This document shows positions 63,315-64,000 of a stretch of 64,000 nt of DNA, one piece after another. The stretch comes from Caballeronia megalochromosomata. Its GTDB lineage: Bacteria > Pseudomonadota > Gammaproteobacteria > Burkholderiales > Burkholderiaceae. Numbering within the stretch: position 1 is the first letter of the stretch; the number at the start of each line of letters is the position of its first letter. The stretch lies in the NCBI GenBank assembly GCA_001580565.1, contig LRBF01000215.1:1-64000 (forward strand), in the 5' to 3' direction. The position numbers and the translations under genes are program-made. The notes beneath the pieces were generated by a model that saw only the letters and a list, made by a program, of their open reading frames with translations, did not search any database and had not been told where the DNA came from.

Positions 63315-64000
63315 TGATGCTTGCACCGGATGATGTCGCGCGAAAGGCGAGTCCGTCCGTCAATCCTTCATCACGCGTGCAAAAGATGGTCAACGTGCTC
63401 GGTCAGCAGCCCCGCTATCTGCAACTGGCGCAGACGCTCATCAACGAAATTCAGAGCGGGCGCTTTCCGGTGGGCTCCACCATTCCCACCGAATTCGAAC
63501 TGTGCGAGCAGTTCGGCGCGAGCCGCTCGACCGTGCGCGAAGCGGTCAAGCAGCTCGTGCAACTCGGCATGGTGGTACGGCAGGCTGGAATCGGCACTAC
63601 CGTCAAGGCGCTGAATTCGGAAGGCAGTTATCGGCAGGTCATGCAGCAACTGAGCGACCTGCATCGCTATTCGGCGGACACCGCGCTTCAGGTTCTGAAG
63701 AAAGAGACCGTCGAAGTGAGCGATGCCTCGCTGTGCGCGATGTTGCAGGCGAAGCCCGGCGAAACCTGGCTGCGTCTGGAGGGCATCCGGCGCTCGCCCG
63801 AAAGTGTCGATCCGATCTGTCATACCGAAGTCTATATACAGCCCGCGTTCCGTTCGCTGACGGGCATCGAAGACGAGCCGCATACGCCCATCTTCACGAT
63901 GATCGAGCGTCAGTTCGGCGAGCAGATCGCGCGCGTGGAGCAGGAGATCCGCGCGGTGGCGTTGCCCGCGGACATCGCGCGTCTCGTCAATGCGAAGGCA
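63311..64000 (+). CDS. GntR/HutC-family regulator with UTRA domain (cut by window end)
   Basis: An open frame of 230 codons from the ATG at 63311, overlapping the CoA-transferase stop, runs off the end of the window; ATGs at 63314 and 63317 are alternative starts. The helix-turn-helix reads IPTEFELCEQFGASRSTVRE with LVQLGMVVRQAGIGT, the GntR pattern. A UTRA ligand domain follows with ICHTEVYIQPAFRSL and ERQFGEQIARVEQEI. HutC-type proteins usually repress their own operon until an intermediate binds. Here it is probably the local repressor of the MaoC-to-CoA-transferase cluster. Confidence 0.88.
   Translation, partial: MMMLAPDDVARKASPSVNPSSRVQKMVNVLGQQPRYLQLAQTLINEIQSGRFPVGSTIPTEFELCEQFGASRSTVREAVKQLVQLGMVVRQAGIGTTVKALNSEGSYRQVMQQLSDLHRYSADTALQVLKKETVEVSDASLCAMLQAKPGETWLRLEGIRRSPESVDPICHTEVYIQPAFRSLTGIEDEPHTPIFTMIERQFGEQIARVEQEIRAVALPADIARLVNAKA

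Overview
The window reads as chromosomal or megaplasmid DNA of a high-GC beta-proteobacterium of the Burkholderiaceae, most likely Paraburkholderia or Caballeronia. This is inferred from codon use, dense LysR regulation, many small catabolic operons, a BKACE (DUF849) enzyme, an MHS-type transporter, a MalT-like (LAL) regulator, an HpnJ-type hopanoid enzyme, and a palindromic intergenic repeat of a kind I associate with that group. No rRNA, tRNA, CRISPR array, prophage or replication origin was recognised. Most of the window is accessory catabolism.

Layout. 0-0.5 kb: the 3' end of an IS30-type transposase and a strong palindrome. 0.5-11 kb: an acyl-CoA cluster with an acetyl-CoA hydrolase/transferase-type CoA-transferase, a CaiB/BaiF CoA-transferase, a LysR regulator, two divergent SDR proteins with non-canonical active sites and an FadH-like iron-sulfur flavoprotein. 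It converges on an operon of BKACE, an MFS transporter and an RBBP9-type hydrolase. 11-18 kb: a MalT-like LuxR regulator, a large MscS channel, and a DUF347 membrane protein with a small exported protein. 18-20.6 kb: a TonB-dependent siderophore receptor behind a Fur-box-like site.

20.6-31.3 kb: a divergent LysR gene and a tight eight-gene operon. It holds an aldehyde dehydrogenase, a complete polyamine-type ABC importer, a phytoene-desaturase-like flavoprotein, an AMP-forming acyl-CoA ligase and an amidohydrolase-fold protein that has lost most of its metal ligands. Together they look like uptake, oxidation and CoA-activation of an unidentified nitrogenous substrate. 31.7-38.8 kb: mixed accessory genes, led by a protein with an HExxE peptidase-like domain and seven exact 56-residue repeats, followed by a Vgb-like propeller, small ORFs (one an FmdB-like zinc ribbon), a patatin-like lipase and a flavoprotein.

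38.9-44 kb: a LysR gene divergent from a split TPP-dependent decarboxylase (two genes), an aldehyde dehydrogenase and an MHS transporter, suggesting 2-oxoacid to aldehyde to acid. 44-49.6 kb: a FAD monooxygenase, then a sugar or polyol-type operon (MFS, TIM-barrel isomerase, Gfo/Idh dehydrogenase) with its divergent LysR regulator. 49.7-57.3 kb: a stretch of lower-GC character with an orphan hypothetical gene, a WaaE-like glycosyltransferase, an LpxL-type acyltransferase, an orphan 6-phospho-beta-glucosidase and an orphan HpnJ, i.e. envelope and imported functions. 57.5-64 kb: a CoA-thioester catabolic operon (MaoC hydratase, MFS, MmgE/PrpD, acyl-CoA dehydrogenase, CaiB/BaiF) ending in a GntR/UTRA regulator cut by the window edge.

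The best candidates for undescribed biology are the eight-gene operon with its metal-ligand-poor amidohydrolase, the 56-residue-repeat protein, and the pair of SDR proteins lacking standard catalytic residues. All functional statements rest on reading motifs by eye; no database search was run.
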